From positions 62,001-126,000 of the forward strand of contig NZ_JAQIIO010000007.1 in the NCBI RefSeq assembly GCF_027891095.1: a stretch of DNA of 64,000 bases. The letters run 5' to 3'. The notes beneath the pieces were generated by a model, which had not been told where the DNA came from, did no database searches, and was given only the letters and a program-made list of their open reading frames with translations. The stretch's first letter is position 1. Each line of letters opens with the position of its first letter. Below, in pieces: positions 7,240-16,569 of this stretch. A program made the position numbers and the translations under genes. Origin of the DNA: Aliiroseovarius salicola. GTDB lineage: Bacteria; Pseudomonadota; Alphaproteobacteria; Rhodobacterales; Rhodobacteraceae.

Positions 7240-9168
7240 TTACGCCCGCTTTTCGCCAATCTGCGCGACCCCCAGAACATCAAGCACTTTGGCCTCGATG
7301 TCTTTCGCCGACAGACAAGCTTCTTCATACATGCGTGCGGGGTTTGCATGGTCGATGAACGTGTCTGGCAGCACCATCGAACGGAATTTGAGCCCGGTGT
7401 CGAATATGGCTTCATTTGCAAGAAGCTGCGCCACATGGCTGCCAAACCCGCCAACGGCGCCTTCTTCGATGGTGATCAGTGCTTCGTGATCCGCGGCCAG
7501 ATCCAGGATCAGATCCCGGTCCAGTGGTTTGGCAAAACGGGCGTCCGCAATGGTCGGCGTGATGCCTTTGGCAGCAAGCGCTTCGGCGGCCTTCTCCACC
7601 TCGGCAAGGCGTGTGCCGAAGGACAGGATCGCCACACGCGCGCCTTGCTGGATCATCCGGCCCTTGCCGATCTCAAGCACTTCACCCTTTTCCGGCAGCT
7701 CAACCCCGACCCCTTCGCCTCGCGGGTAGCGGAACGCAGAAGGACGGTCGTTGATGCTGTGCGCGGTGGCAACCATATGCATCAGTTCCGCCTCATCGGC
7801 GGCGGCCATCACCACCATTTCGGGCAGGTTGGCCATGAAGGCAATGTCAAAGCTTCCGGCATGGGTCGCCCCATCGGCCCCCACCAGCCCGGCGCGGTCG
7901 ATGGCGAAACGTACAGGAAGGCGTTGCACGGCCACATCATGCACCACCTGATCGTACCCACGTTGCAGAAAGGTCGAATACATCGCGCAGAAGGGTTTCA
8001 TGCCGCCCGCAGCCAAGGCTGCGGCAAAGGTCACACCATGCTGTTCGGCGATGCCCACATCAAAGCAACGGGACGGATAGCGTTCCGCAATCAGGTTCAG
8101 GCCCGTCCCATCCGGCATCGCGGCGGTCACGGCACAGACCTTGTCGTCCTCTCCGGCCAGTTCCACCAGCGCTTTGCCAAACACGGAAGTATAGCTCGGC
8201 GCATTGGACGGCGCCTTGTGTTGCTTGCCGGTAGGAACGTCAAACTTAGCGGTGGCGTGCCCCCGGTCACGGGCAGCCTCGGCAGGGGCATAACCCTTAC
8301 CCTTCTTGGTGATGACGTGGATCAGCATCGGCCCGGTGGCACGGTCGTGTACCGTTCGCAGCACCGATAGCAGACTTTCCATATCATGCCCGTCGATGGG
8401 ACCGACATAGGAAAAACCCAGCTCTTCAAACAATGTGCCGCCGACGGTCATGGTCTTGACCATTTCCTTGGCGCGGCGCGCACCTTCCTGGAACGGTTCG
8501 GGCAGCAGGCTGACAGCACCCTTCGCGGCGGCTTTCAACTCCTGAAACGGCTCACCTGCATAGAGGCGCGACAGATAGCTCGACAAAGCACCGACAGGCG
8601 GTGCGATCGACATTTCATTGTCGTTGAGGATGACAAACAGGCGGCGGTTCAGGTGGCCCGCGTTGTTCATCGCTTCAAACGCCATGCCGGCTGACATCGA
8701 CCCATCACCGATTACCGCAATCGCATCGCCAATCCCGTGTTCCGGCGCGCCCCCCAGATCACGGGCCACGGCAAAGCCAAGCGCCGCTGAAATCGAGGTG
8801 GAGCTATGCCCTGCGCCAAACGGATCAAACGGGCTTTCGGATCGTTTGGTGAAGCCAGACAGCCCGCCTTTGGCGCGCAAGGTGCGGATCCGGTCGCGTC
8901 GTCCAGTCAGGATCTTATGCGGGTAACACTGATGGCCCACATCCCAGACAAGACGGTCGCGCGGCGTGTCAAACACCGCATGTAACGCAACGGACAGCTC
9001 CACCACGCCCAGACCTGCCCCCAGATGCCCGCCGGTTTCAGACACCGCAGACACGGTTTCGGCCCGCACCTCATCTGCCAGCTGGCACAGCTCATCATCC
9101 GACAGGGTTTTCATGTCGGCGGGCCGCGAAATGAGGTCGAGCAGTGGCGTATGCGGGCGCTGGGACAT
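7240..9168 (-). CDS. dxs: 1-deoxy-D-xylulose-5-phosphate synthase
   Basis: First enzyme of the non-mevalonate isoprenoid pathway, condensing pyruvate and glyceraldehyde-3-phosphate with thiamine diphosphate. The 642 residues are full length. The thiamine-diphosphate site is [18 protein letters not shown] followed by [25 protein letters not shown] lies near the N-terminus, and [17 protein letters not shown] and [15 protein letters not shown] lie in the pyrimidine-binding domain. It is the last gene of a leftward run HDAC-xseB-ispA-dxs, 24 bases after ispA. The xseB-ispA-dxs order is common in alphaproteobacteria, so dosage with farnesyl diphosphate synthase is likely coordinated. Confidence 0.96.
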   Translation of the reverse strand: MSQRPHTPLLDLISRPADMKTLSDDELCQLADEVRAETVSAVSETGGHLGAGLGVVELSVALHAVFDTPRDRLVWDVGHQCYPHKILTGRRDRIRTLRAKGGLSGFTKRSESPFDPFGAGHSSTSISAALGFAVARDLGGAPEHGIGDAIAVIGDGSMSAGMAFEAMNNAGHLNRRLFVILNDNEMSIAPPVGALSSYLSRLYAGEPFQELKAAAKGAVSLLPEPFQEGARRAKEMVKTMTVGGTLFEELGFSYVGPIDGHDMESLLSVLRTVHDRATGPMLIHVITKKGKGYAPAEAARDRGHATAKFDVPTGKQHKAPSNAPSYTSVFGKALVELAGEDDKVCAVTAAMPDGTGLNLIAERYPSRCFDVGIAEQHGVTFAAALAAGGMKPFCAMYSTFLQRGYDQVVHDVAVQRLPVRFAIDRAGLVGADGATHAGSFDIAFMANLPEMVVMAAADEAELMHMVATAHSINDRPSAFRYPRGEGVGVELPEKGEVLEIGKGRMIQQGARVAILSFGTRLAEVEKAAEALAAKGITPTIADARFAKPLDRDLILDLAADHEALITIEEGAVGGFGSHVAQLLANEAIFDTGLKFRSMVLPDTFIDHANPARMYEEACLSAKDIEAKVLDVLGVAQIGEKRA

Positions 9169-9192
9169 TTGTATTCCTTGGCTACCTTGGGT

Positions 9193-10047
9193 TTACCTAT
9201 CGCGCTGGATAACGAAGCGGGCGGCCTCTCGCAAGGTGTCTGCCCGCTCACCATAGGGCGACAGCGCGTCACAGGCATTGGTGATGAGGTCCTCTGCGCG
9301 GGTCTTTGCCGCTTCCAATCCGAGAAGAGAGACGAATGTGGCCTTGCCCGCATCGGCGTCCTTGCCAACGGCTTTGCCCACTGCAGCGGCATCACCTTCC
9401 ACGTCCAGAACGTCGTCCCAGATCTGGAACGCCAGCCCTAGCGCGGTTGCGTAATCGGTCATGGGTTGCGTGTCCGCCCCGGCCAACACCGCACCCGCCT
9501 CGGCCGACCAGCAAATCAGCGCACCGGTTTTGCCCGCTTGCAGGTGGGTGATCTCATCAAGCGTCAACGGGACTTTGGCAGTTTCCGCCGCAATATCCAG
9601 CGCCTGCCCATGCACCATGCCCAACTGGCCTGCCGCCACGGTCAACGAGCGGATCAGCGGGATCCGCGCGTCTGCGATAGCGCCGTGAGTGAGGAGCTCA
9701 AACGCCAGTGTCTGAAGCGCATCTCCGACCAGTACCGCAGTCGCCTCATCCCATTTCTTATGCACGGTGGGCAGTCCGCGGCGCAGATCGTCATCATCCA
9801 TGCAGGGCATATCATCATGGACAAGTGAATAGGCATGTACCGCCTCGATTGTCGCTGCAACCCAGACCGAACGGCCATCCGGCACCCCATGCAGGTGGGC
9901 GCTTTCCATTACCAGAAAACCGCGCAGCCCCTTGCCGCCGCCGGTCGCATATTTCATCGGCTCTGCCAGCGCGCCCTTGCGGCTGATCTCACCATGCAGG
10001 CAAGCGCGTGCCGCCTGCGAGGTGGCATCCAGACGTGACTTGAACAT
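9193..10047 (-). CDS. ispA: Polyprenyl (farnesyl/geranylgeranyl) diphosphate synthase
   Basis: A 284-residue short-chain trans-prenyltransferase. The first aspartate-rich motif is DDMPCMDDDDLRRG and the second is WDDVLDVEGD; GGGKGLRGFLV near residue 35 binds diphosphate. It would extend IPP/DMAPP to farnesyl or geranylgeranyl diphosphate for quinones, undecaprenol and possibly carotenoids; product length cannot be set by eye. The start codon abuts the xseB stop (TAA then ATG with no gap), so translation is probably coupled. Confidence 0.93.
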   Translation of the reverse strand: MFKSRLDATSQAARACLHGEISRKGALAEPMKYATGGGKGLRGFLVMESAHLHGVPDGRSVWVAATIEAVHAYSLVHDDMPCMDDDDLRRGLPTVHKKWDEATAVLVGDALQTLAFELLTHGAIADARIPLIRSLTVAAGQLGMVHGQALDIAAETAKVPLTLDEITHLQAGKTGALICWSAEAGAVLAGADTQPMTDYATALGLAFQIWDDVLDVEGDAAAVGKAVGKDADAGKATFVSLLGLEAAKTRAEDLITNACDALSPYGERADTLREAARFVIQRDR

Positions 10048-10290
10048 TTATGCGCTTTCGACCGGGGTGGTGCCGGTGGGCGCGCCATTTTGATCCAGCG
10101 TGATCGCGGCCACTTTTTCTTCGGCTTCCTTGAGCTTCTTTTCGCAACGCGCCTTCAACTCGGCCCCGCGCTCATAAAGCTTGATCGAAGCGTCCAGTGC
10201 CACGTCGCCGCGTTCCAACTGGCCGACGACGGCCTCCAGTTCGCGCATCGCTTCTTCGAAACTCATTTCAGCCACAGGTGTGTCGCTCAT
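10048..10290 (-). CDS. xseB: Exodeoxyribonuclease VII small subunit
   Basis: An 80-residue helical protein, the normal size for XseB. It has the signature FEEAMRELEAVVGQLERGD and ALDASIKLYERGAEL, followed by a charged coiled-coil tail. It joins the large subunit XseA, not in this window, in a single-strand DNA exonuclease. Its start overlaps the deacetylase stop by four bases (ATGA), and ispA follows directly. Confidence 0.93.
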   Translation of the reverse strand: MSDTPVAEMSFEEAMRELEAVVGQLERGDVALDASIKLYERGAELKARCEKKLKEAEEKVAAITLDQNGAPTGTTPVESA

Positions 10291-11222
10291 CCGCCCCGCT
10301 CCATCATCACTTCAATATAGGCGCTGACACTCTCGCCCAGCGCGTCGAGATCATAGCCACCTTCCAGAGAAGAGACCACCCGCCCCGAGCAGGTTTCATC
10401 CGCCAGATCGCAGATCCGACGGGCCAGCCAGGCGAAATCATCGGTGGACCAGTTCAGCCCCGCCAACGGGTCGGCGCGATGGGCGTCAAACCCGGCGGAG
10501 ACAAGGATCAGTTCCGGCTCATATCGGGTCAGGGCCGTGTCGATCACCCGGTCCCAGGTCTCACGCATTTTCACACTGCCGGATCCGCCTTCGAGCGGTT
10601 TGTTCAGGATCTGCCCATGGGCGCCCTGCTCATTACGCCCGCCGGTGCCGGGGTAAAGCGGGCTTTGGTGGCTGGACACAAACAACACCCGGTCCTCGTT
10701 CCACAACACATCCTGAGTGCCATTGCCGTGATGCACGTCGAAATCCAACACTGCGATGCGCGAAAGCCCATGTGTTTCCGCCGCATATCGCGCCGCAATG
10801 CCCACGGTTGAGAATAAGCAGAACCCCATTGGCGTTTCGGTTTCGGCGTGATGTCCCGGAGGGCGGCAGGCGACAAAAGCGTTCTGCGCTTCCCCGGCCA
10901 TCACCGCGTCGATGGCGGCCAGGTTGCCACCAATCGCACGCATCGCGGCCTCAAGAGACCCCGGTGTCATGTATGTATCCCCATCCAACTGCCACCAACC
11001 GTCCTGCGGTTCGGCCGCAGCGATTCGGTCGTAATGGCTGCGCGGATGGCACAATTCAATCTTGTCCGGCGTGGCCATCGGGGCGTCACGCCGATCAAGC
11101 GCGGCAAATTGCGGTGCTGCAAGAGCGGAGTCAATCGACACCAGTCGCGCTACCTGTTCCGGATGACCGGGCGGCGTAACGTGGTTATGGCAGGCGGGAT
11201 GGGTGTAAAGCTGCGTTGTCAT
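10287..11222 (-). CDS. Histone-deacetylase-family protein (class II-like amidohydrolase)
   Basis: A 311-residue zinc deacetylase of the HDAC/acetoin-utilisation/acetylpolyamine amidohydrolase superfamily. The key segments are CRPPGHHAETETPMGFCLF, DFDVHHGNGTQDVLW (zinc ligands) and VSAGFDAHRADPLAGL (second zinc Asp), with SLEGGYDLDALG near the C-terminus in place of the canonical Tyr loop. The substrate may be acetylpolyamine or an acetyl-lysine; the sequence does not decide. It heads the leftward xseB-ispA-dxs run, an arrangement common in this family of bacteria. Confidence 0.9.
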   Translation of the reverse strand: MTTQLYTHPACHNHVTPPGHPEQVARLVSIDSALAAPQFAALDRRDAPMATPDKIELCHPRSHYDRIAAAEPQDGWWQLDGDTYMTPGSLEAAMRAIGGNLAAIDAVMAGEAQNAFVACRPPGHHAETETPMGFCLFSTVGIAARYAAETHGLSRIAVLDFDVHHGNGTQDVLWNEDRVLFVSSHQSPLYPGTGGRNEQGAHGQILNKPLEGGSGSVKMRETWDRVIDTALTRYEPELILVSAGFDAHRADPLAGLNWSTDDFAWLARRICDLADETCSGRVVSSLEGGYDLDALGESVSAYIEVMMERGG

Positions 11223-11361
11223 ATCGCGAGGCTAGGGCAGGTTGCCCCTTATCTCAAGGTCTCACTCCGCAACCTATGAGGTGATGGCATCCAAGAGAGA
11301 TTTACGCCAGACAAGGTCAGACAGAAGCCTTCCGGACCTGACAGGGTTGCCAATCCACCTC

Positions 11362-11416
11362 TTCTTTTTTCTTGCCAGAAATACCTCGGGGGTCTGGGGG
11401 CAGCGCTCCCAGCCAC
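11362..11416 (+). repeat. Dispersed intergenic repeat, copy D
   Basis: TTTTTTCTTGCCAGAAATACCTCGGGGG, then TCTGGGGGCAGCGCTCCCAG, a degenerate copy with the hairpin arm. It lies directly after the petR stop codon on the minus strand, between petR and the deacetylase gene. The rest of the gap 11223-11421 shows nothing coding. Confidence 0.5.
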
Positions 11417-11421
11417 CAGCC

Positions 11422-12120
11422 TCAATCCGGCGCGAGCATATATCCCGCCCCGCGCACGGTTTGCAGGTAACGCGGTTGCTTCGGGTCGGCCTCCAGCTTG
11501 CGGCGCAGGCGCGTGATCTGCACATCCACCGCTCGTTCCTGCGATTGGCCTTCATCTCGTCCCAGCTGCTCGACCAAGGATCCACGCGACACCGGTTCAC
11601 CAGGTTGGGCGGAAAAGATCTTCATCAACTGGCTTTCTGTTGCGGTCAGGCGGATCAACTCCTCACCCGACCACAGTTCGCCACGCTCGATATCATACCG
11701 CAACGCGCCCAAGCCCAGAGTGGTCGGGGCCACCTCGACCGCCGCAGGCACGCGGCGCAAGATCGCATTGATGCGCAACAAGAGCTCTTTGGGTTCAAAG
11801 GGTTTGGCGAGATAGTCGTCGGCACCGGCTTCCAGGCCACGAATCCGGTCCTCTGTCTCGCCTTTGGCTGTGAGCAACAGGATTGGCGTCGTCATCGTCT
11901 CGCGCAATGAACGGGTCAGTTCCACCCCATCTTCACCGGGCATCATCACGTCGCAGATGATCATGTCGAAATCCAGCCCCGACAAGATTTTGCGGGCATG
12001 TTGCGCATCCCGTGCGGCTGTAACCCAGAACCCCTGGCGGATCAGAAACTTGCGCAACAAAGAGCGAATCCGCTCATCATCGTCAATGATCAACAAGTGG
12101 GCGTCGGCCAGATCAACCAT
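11422..12120 (-). CDS. petR: OmpR-family response regulator, PetR-like
   Basis: A 232-residue two-component response regulator. The receiver domain has the acidic pocket D13-D15, phospho-acceptor D57 in ICDVMMPGEDG, the LLLTAKGE switch region and the KPFEPKELLLRI Lys. A winged-helix DNA-binding domain follows (about 130-230, with LTATESQLMKIF and RAVDVQITRLRRKLEADP). PetR of Rhodobacter is paired with a MarR-like PetP. Here petP is directly upstream with an eight-base overlap, which supports the name. In Rhodobacter the pair is linked to the cytochrome bc1 genes, absent from this window. No histidine kinase adjoins. Confidence 0.85.
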   Translation of the reverse strand: MVDLADAHLLIIDDDERIRSLLRKFLIRQGFWVTAARDAQHARKILSGLDFDMIICDVMMPGEDGVELTRSLRETMTTPILLLTAKGETEDRIRGLEAGADDYLAKPFEPKELLLRINAILRRVPAAVEVAPTTLGLGALRYDIERGELWSGEELIRLTATESQLMKIFSAQPGEPVSRGSLVEQLGRDEGQSQERAVDVQITRLRRKLEADPKQPRYLQTVRGAGYMLAPD

Positions 12121-12628
12121 CTTGCGCCTCCTTCAATCGATTGAAATGACGTCTTAGTTCTGGGTCCATCATGGCCTCCAAGACGGCGCGAAAACCTTGC
12201 ACCGCTTCGGGTCCGGCCTCGCGGTAGGCCGCCCGCATCCTTGTGCGTTGGGCATCTGAAAGCTCGCGCTCCAACGCTTCCCCGACATCGGTCAGAAATA
12301 AATGACGTTCCCGCTTGTCACGGGTTCCCACGCGACTTTCAACCAACCCATCTTCTATGAGTGTTCTTAACACACGGTTGAGCGATTGCTTGGTCACACC
12401 AAGGATCGAAAGAAGATTGTTCACCGTGGTGCCAGGGCTGCGTGAGATAAAGTGAATGGCCCGGTGATGCGCACGGCCATAGGATTTCTCTTCGAGAATT
12501 CGGTCTGGATCAGCGGTAAACCCGCGATAGGCAAAAAACATCGCCTCAATCCCTTTTCGCAGCTGCTCATCAGTGAGAAACAGCAATGACTGCCCGCCGG
12601 GCAGTGCAGAAGGTCGCGTCTCGGTCAT
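12113..12628 (-). CDS. petP: MarR-family regulator, PetP-like
   Basis: A 171-residue winged-helix regulator. The recognition-helix region is TVNNLLSILGVTKQSLNRVLRTLIEDGLVE, followed by the wing RVGTRDKRERHLFLTDVGEAL. This gene order (petP then petR) is the one known from Rhodobacter capsulatus. It overlaps petR by eight bases, so the two are coupled. The 250-base gap between it and ilvE holds no convincing gene; it does include an inverted repeat GTCCG-GTA-CGGAC at 12767-12779 that could be an operator. Confidence 0.82.
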   Translation of the reverse strand: MTETRPSALPGGQSLLFLTDEQLRKGIEAMFFAYRGFTADPDRILEEKSYGRAHHRAIHFISRSPGTTVNNLLSILGVTKQSLNRVLRTLIEDGLVESRVGTRDKRERHLFLTDVGEALERELSDAQRTRMRAAYREAGPEAVQGFRAVLEAMMDPELRRHFNRLKEAQDG

Positions 12629-12878
12629 AGCGAAATCCTTTTCATTTCAAAGCACCACCGGTCAAGCCCATCACGAAAAATGTTACAGTTTCTGATTTTA
12701 TGTCAGTGTTGTTGACTTTCCAAGAATCAATTGTTAGCGATGTTCAGTTTTTGCGCAACATTATGTCCGGTACGGACCTATTTGGCGCAACAATCGAAAA
12801 TCTAACTCAAGAAAGTCGGGCAATTCTGACTTTGGGCGCGCTGTTTTCCGCGTTGCCCGTAACACAAAGGAACGGACC

Positions 12879-13745
12879 ATGAGCGGATATGACGACCGCG
12901 ACGGCAAAATCTGGATGGATGGCCAGCTGATCGACTGGCGCGACGCGAATGTCCACATCCTGACCCATGCACTTCACTATGCCTCGTCGGTGTTTGAGGG
13001 CGAGCGTCTCTATGAGGGCAAGATCTTCCTCTCACGCAAGCACTCGGAACGGCTGTTGAAGTCCGGTGAGATGATGGACATGCCCATCCCCTACACCGTA
13101 GACGAGATCGAAGCAGCCAAACAGGCGGTCGTCGAAGCCAACAACCTCACCAATGCCTATATTCGCGTGGTGGCGTGGCGTGGCGCTGGTGAAGACATGG
13201 GTGTCTCATCAGCACGTAACCCGGTTCGCATGGCGGTCGCTGCTTGGGCTTGGGGTGACTATTATGGTGACGCCAAGATGAAGGGTGCCAAGCTCGACAT
13301 CGCTAAGTGGAAACGCCCGTCGCCCGAGACCATCCCGACCTCAGCAAAAGCCGCAGGTCTTTACATGATCTGCACCATGTCGAAACACGCGGCTGAGGCC
13401 AAAGGCTGCTCGGACGCTCTGTTCATGGACTATCGCGGTTATGTGGCCGAAGCGACCGGCGCCAACGTCTTCTTCGTAAAAGATAGCGACGTACACACGC
13501 CGCTTCCCGATGCGATCCTCAATGGCCTGACCCGTCAGACCGTGATCGGAATGCTGAAGGACAAGGGCGTCACTGTGCATGAACGTCACATCATGCCGGA
13601 AGAGCTGGCCGATTTTGAACAATGCTGGCTGACCGGATCCGCCGCCGAAGTGACCCCGGTGGGGCAGATCGGCGAGCACACCTTTGAGGTTGGCGCGCTG
13701 ACCCGTGAGATTGCTGAAGACTACGAGAAGCTCGTGCGCAGCTGA
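12879..13745 (+). CDS. ilvE: Branched-chain amino acid aminotransferase
   Basis: A class IV PLP-dependent aminotransferase of 288 residues, catalysing the last step of Leu/Ile/Val synthesis and the first of their breakdown. It has the typical opening DGQLIDWRDANVHILTHALHY and FEGERLYEGKIFLSRKHSERL. The PLP lysine should be in the SAKAAGLYMICTMSKHAAEAKG region. The C-terminal cofactor loop is NGLTRQTVIGML followed by CWLTGSAAEVTPV. It is monocistronic, with its own terminator after the stop. Confidence 0.94.
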   Translation: MSGYDDRDGKIWMDGQLIDWRDANVHILTHALHYASSVFEGERLYEGKIFLSRKHSERLLKSGEMMDMPIPYTVDEIEAAKQAVVEANNLTNAYIRVVAWRGAGEDMGVSSARNPVRMAVAAWAWGDYYGDAKMKGAKLDIAKWKRPSPETIPTSAKAAGLYMICTMSKHAAEAKGCSDALFMDYRGYVAEATGANVFFVKDSDVHTPLPDAILNGLTRQTVIGMLKDKGVTVHERHIMPEELADFEQCWLTGSAAEVTPVGQIGEHTFEVGALTREIAEDYEKLVRS

Positions 13746-13766
13746 CCTCGATATTCAGAACAGATA

Positions 13767-13796
13767 AAAGTCCGGTGCCGTTGCGCCGGGCTTTTT
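13767..13796 (+). terminator. Rho-independent terminator after ilvE
   Basis: AAAGTCCGG and CCGGGCTTTT form a stem of nine pairs with one wobble around a short loop. It is followed by TTTTTTG, 22 bases past the ilvE stop. Confidence 0.8.
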
Positions 13797-13883
13797 TGTT
13801 GGTTGCTTGCGTTTTAACCAATCCTGAACCCGTCGCGGCTATCCTGCGCAGACCACAAGTGTGAATTTGGAAAGGGTCGCAGG

Positions 13884-14312
13884 ATGCGAAAGGTCGCGAC
13901 AGCTCGGGTGCTCGGGGCGCTTATTCTGGCACTGTCTCTGCCCACGTTCCTGTCATTGTTGTGGCACCGCCTGTCCGGTGATCCAACGATGCGCCCCTTG
14001 GGCATCACAAAAGAAGCCTTGCAGGATGAAAGCGGTGAAGGACTGATCATTCAGGCCCATGTGAATTGGGGTACAATTGAACAAAGCGCCGCGTCACAGC
14101 AGGAACTCGCGCGTGCGCTCATACGGGGGTTTTCTGCAAAAGGTGTGGTGGTAGAGGTGCAGTCCTTTTCTTCTCAAGCACCCAATCCCACAGTCACCTA
14201 TCAGGTTGGCCCTTCGACAATCGGACCTTTTCCGGCGTTCAGCGCCGCACAGGGGATCAATGCAGCGGTTGAGGCCTATCGGATGAATGTTCCGTTCATC
14301 GCTCAAGAATAG
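13884..14312 (+). CDS. Membrane-anchored protein of unknown function, first of a tandem pair
   Basis: Not recognised. The 142-residue protein has an N-terminal hydrophobic helix (about residues 9-28, VLGALILALSLPTFLSLLW) that is probably a membrane anchor, then GDPTMRPL and a soluble domain of mixed strands and helices. Its end (TYQVGPSTIGP ... AVEAYRM) matches the end of the next gene, so the two are diverged duplicates. An AAAGGG ribosome site precedes it. The pair is isolated between ilvE and queG with no partner to suggest a role; the soluble part would be periplasmic. Confidence 0.7.
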   Translation: MRKVATARVLGALILALSLPTFLSLLWHRLSGDPTMRPLGITKEALQDESGEGLIIQAHVNWGTIEQSAASQQELARALIRGFSAKGVVVEVQSFSSQAPNPTVTYQVGPSTIGPFPAFSAAQGINAAVEAYRMNVPFIAQE

Positions 14313-14315
14313 TAA

Positions 14316-14744
14316 ATGCGAGATTATCCCATGTATCAAATGTTCCAATACGTCTTTGCCATTGTCGCAGTGGTTGTCATCCCTACCGTATCAATGCTGA
14401 GCTACTATGCCTGGACCGGGGATCCGTCCCTTCGCCCGCTCGCGGCATCGGTGGACAGGTTGCGCGGTTACTTCGTGGGCAGTGATGATATCTTGATCGA
14501 AGTCTATTGGGGAGAACACGTGCGTTCGGTCGTGAGCCAGAGCGACGTGAAGCACAAATTGCGATCCGCCTTCCTGTCAAAGGGGATCAATGCCCATGTT
14601 GTCATCCGCCCCCACTCAGGGTCATCCGGCATCCAGGTGTCCTACAGGGTGGGTATGTCTGAATTCGGGCCAATGCACCTCACCGAAACACCTCGCGCGG
14701 TGCAAAGCGTGGTAGAAGCGTATCGGATGGCGCAGAAATCGTGA
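14316..14744 (+). CDS. Membrane-anchored protein of unknown function, second of the pair
   Basis: Also 142 residues and starting three bases after its neighbour. It shares the layout: an N-terminal hydrophobic helix (about 8-30), GDPSLRPL directly after it, a central domain of about 100 residues, SYRVGMSEFGP and a VVEAYRM end. Between these anchors the two sequences have diverged strongly. An internal ATG at 14331 is a possible alternative start. Its stop lies two bases before the end of the convergent queG gene. Function unknown; co-translation with its paralogue suggests a hetero-oligomer. Confidence 0.7.
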   Translation: MRDYPMYQMFQYVFAIVAVVVIPTVSMLSYYAWTGDPSLRPLAASVDRLRGYFVGSDDILIEVYWGEHVRSVVSQSDVKHKLRSAFLSKGINAHVVIRPHSGSSGIQVSYRVGMSEFGPMHLTETPRAVQSVVEAYRMAQKS

Positions 14745-14746
14745 CT

Positions 14747-15847
14747 TCAGTTGGATGAAGCCGCGTTTAATCTTTGCAAAGCCCAGCGTGCCGCATCTGC
14801 AACTGCCTCATCCTCTGAGGCAATATGATTTCGGGCAAACCGTGCCAGCTCATTTTGCCCGGAATTGCCGATTGCATAGAGCACATTGCGCATGAAGCGC
14901 CCCCAACCGATCCGCTTGATTGGGCTGCCTGAAAATTTTGTGCGAAATTCGGTATCGTCCAACTGTGCCAACTCGGCCAGATCCGGCGCAATCAAATCAA
15001 CCCGTGCTGCGTATCGAAGCTCTTGTGCTTCGGCGGCAAATTTGTTCCACGGGCAGGCGGCAAGGCAATCATCGCATCCATAGATATGGTTGCCCAGCTT
15101 GCCACGAAGCGCGTCGTCCACCGGTCCTTTGTGCTCGATGGTGAGATAGGAAATGCAGCGCCGCGCATCGACCTGAAAAGGTGCGGGGAACGCATCGGTG
15201 GGGCAGACATCGAGGCACGCCCGGCAAGACCCGCAGTTCTCGCGTCCCGGTTCATCAACCGGCAGTTCCAATGTGGTGAAGATCGCGCCCAGAAAAAACC
15301 AGTTGCCCAGCTCGCGCGACAGTAGGTTGGAATGTTTGCCCTGCCAGCCCAGCCCAGCCGCCGCTGCCAATGGTTTCTCCATGACCGGGGCCGTGTCCAC
15401 GAACACTTTGATCTCGCAGCCATATTCTTCGACCATCCAGCGCCCGACACGCTTCAGACGTTTTTTTACGATGTCATGGTAGTCGCGATTTTGTGCGTAG
15501 ACAGAGATTGCACCTTTGTCCGGTTGCCCCAGAACCTCCAGCGGATTGTGCGCTGGCGTATAGGGTTCCGCCAACATGATCACCGACCGCGCTTCGGGCC
15601 ACAGGGCCGCTGCGCTGCCGCGCCAATGCATCCGTTCTTCCATCCAGCCCATGTCGCCATGTCGCCCTTCGGCCACAAACTGCGCAAGACGCTCTGCTGT
15701 CTCGGGCGTGGCATCCGGGCGGCAGACACCAAAGGCCGCGAACCCCTCAGCCAGAGCTTTGGCCTCGATTGCGCCTTTCCTCTTGCTGGAAATATCCTCG
15801 GGGGGGGTGGGGGGCAGACAGCCCCCCATGTCCGACGGTTCACTCAA
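14747..15847 (-). CDS. queG: Epoxyqueuosine reductase
   Basis: QueG reduces epoxyqueuosine to queuosine in tRNA, using cobalamin and two 4Fe-4S clusters. Of 366 residues, the conserved part begins near residue 25. The catalytic Asp segment is [11 protein letters not shown]; the clusters are bound by [14 protein letters not shown] and [11 protein letters not shown]; a HEAT-like tail follows. The frame opens with a TTG (15847) that overlaps the transferase stop, or the in-frame ATG at 15829. In either case residues about 8-24 are encoded by repeat copy E, which also contains runs of eight and six identical bases. No other standard start codon lies between the repeat and the conserved domain. 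Confidence 0.92.
   Translation of the reverse strand: MSEPSDMGGCLPPTPPEDISSKRKGAIEAKALAEGFAAFGVCRPDATPETAERLAQFVAEGRHGDMGWMEERMHWRGSAAALWPEARSVIMLAEPYTPAHNPLEVLGQPDKGAISVYAQNRDYHDIVKKRLKRVGRWMVEEYGCEIKVFVDTAPVMEKPLAAAAGLGWQGKHSNLLSRELGNWFFLGAIFTTLELPVDEPGRENCGSCRACLDVCPTDAFPAPFQVDARRCISYLTIEHKGPVDDALRGKLGNHIYGCDDCLAACPWNKFAAEAQELRYAARVDLIAPDLAELAQLDDTEFRTKFSGSPIKRIGWGRFMRNVLYAIGNSGQNELARFARNHIASEDEAVADAARWALQRLNAASSN
15777..15830 (+). repeat. Dispersed repeat, copy E, inside the queG reading frame
   Basis: TTTCCTCTTGCTGGAAATAT then CCTCGGGGGGGGTGGGGGGC and AGACAGCCCCCC. It matches copies D, F and G in both core and hairpin arm. It overlaps the start region of queG on the minus strand and is translated in frame if either upstream start is used. 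Confidence 0.6.
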
Positions 15848-16509
15848 AAGTCGAGATCCGCATAATGCGCAGGAGGCGGAAATCCGGAAACCTGATCGGC
15901 AAGGATGGAGCGGAAAGCGGGGCGGGATTTAATCTTGGAATACCACTCACGCACGTTCTCGTTTCGGTTCCAATCGACGTCCGAAATGTAGTCCAGCGCC
16001 GAGAGATGCGCCGCCGCTGCGAAATCCGCCAACGTCATCGTATCCCCCGCCAGCCAACGGCGCTGATCCAAAAGCCAGCCCATATAATCGAGGTGGTATT
16101 TGATTGCCTTGGCCCCGGCTTTGACACGCGAACTTTCCGGGTATCCGGCCCCCATGACTTTCTTGTTCACCCGCTCATAGAGCAGGTTCGAGGTGACTTC
16201 ATTGTGAAACTTATCATCAAACCAGCTGACCAGGCGGCGCACCTCATGCCGGGCATCTGCATCTTTCGGCATCAGGGAAGGCGTCGGATGTGACTCTTCG
16301 ATATATTCGCAGATTGCCGCGCTTTCGGTCAGGAACTTTCCACCCATCTTCAGGACCGGCACCTTGCCCGCTGGATTGCGGCGCAGGAAGTCGGTGCTTT
16401 TCTCCCAATACCGTTCCTCGACCAGCTCCACTTCCAGTTTCTTTTCGGCCAGCGACAGGCGCACCTTGCGGCAGAACGGGGAGAGGGGCACGTGAAATAG
16501 TCGGATCAT
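15844..16509 (-). CDS. Glutathione S-transferase family protein
   Basis: A 221-residue GST with an N-terminal thioredoxin-fold domain ([20 protein letters not shown], then [28 protein letters not shown], which contains the cis-Pro and the ESAA glutathione site) and an all-helical C-terminal domain from about residue 90 ([19 protein letters not shown]). The active residue near the N-terminus is Ser/Cys rather than Tyr. Detoxification or thiol-transfer role unspecified. Its stop overlaps the queG frame start (TTGA), so the two may be co-translated. Confidence 0.88.
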   Translation of the reverse strand: MIRLFHVPLSPFCRKVRLSLAEKKLEVELVEERYWEKSTDFLRRNPAGKVPVLKMGGKFLTESAAICEYIEESHPTPSLMPKDADARHEVRRLVSWFDDKFHNEVTSNLLYERVNKKVMGAGYPESSRVKAGAKAIKYHLDYMGWLLDQRRWLAGDTMTLADFAAAAHLSALDYISDVDWNRNENVREWYSKIKSRPAFRSILADQVSGFPPPAHYADLDF

Positions 16510-16569
16510 GTCAGGTCGCGTATTCTCTAGAAGGGTCTGTTTCCGTATTGCCCGCTTTGGGCCAAGGGA

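Noticed and set aside
7189-8370. A 393-codon plus-strand open frame
   Set aside because: It is the complement of dxs, begins in the intergenic repeat region and encodes a His/Gly/Arg-rich sequence without domains.
12712-12740. A possible ilvE promoter starting at TTGACT
   Set aside because: The -35 is good but the best -10 at proper spacing (TAGCGA) matches the consensus in only two positions.
12700-12882. A 60-codon frame between petP and ilvE
   Set aside because: No ribosome site or family resemblance, and it runs into the ilvE start; the region is better read as regulatory.
15789-15831. An ATT codon within repeat copy E as the true queG start
   Set aside because: ATT initiation is extremely rare and no comparable evidence supports it; the standard upstream starts are kept, with the problem reported as a finding.
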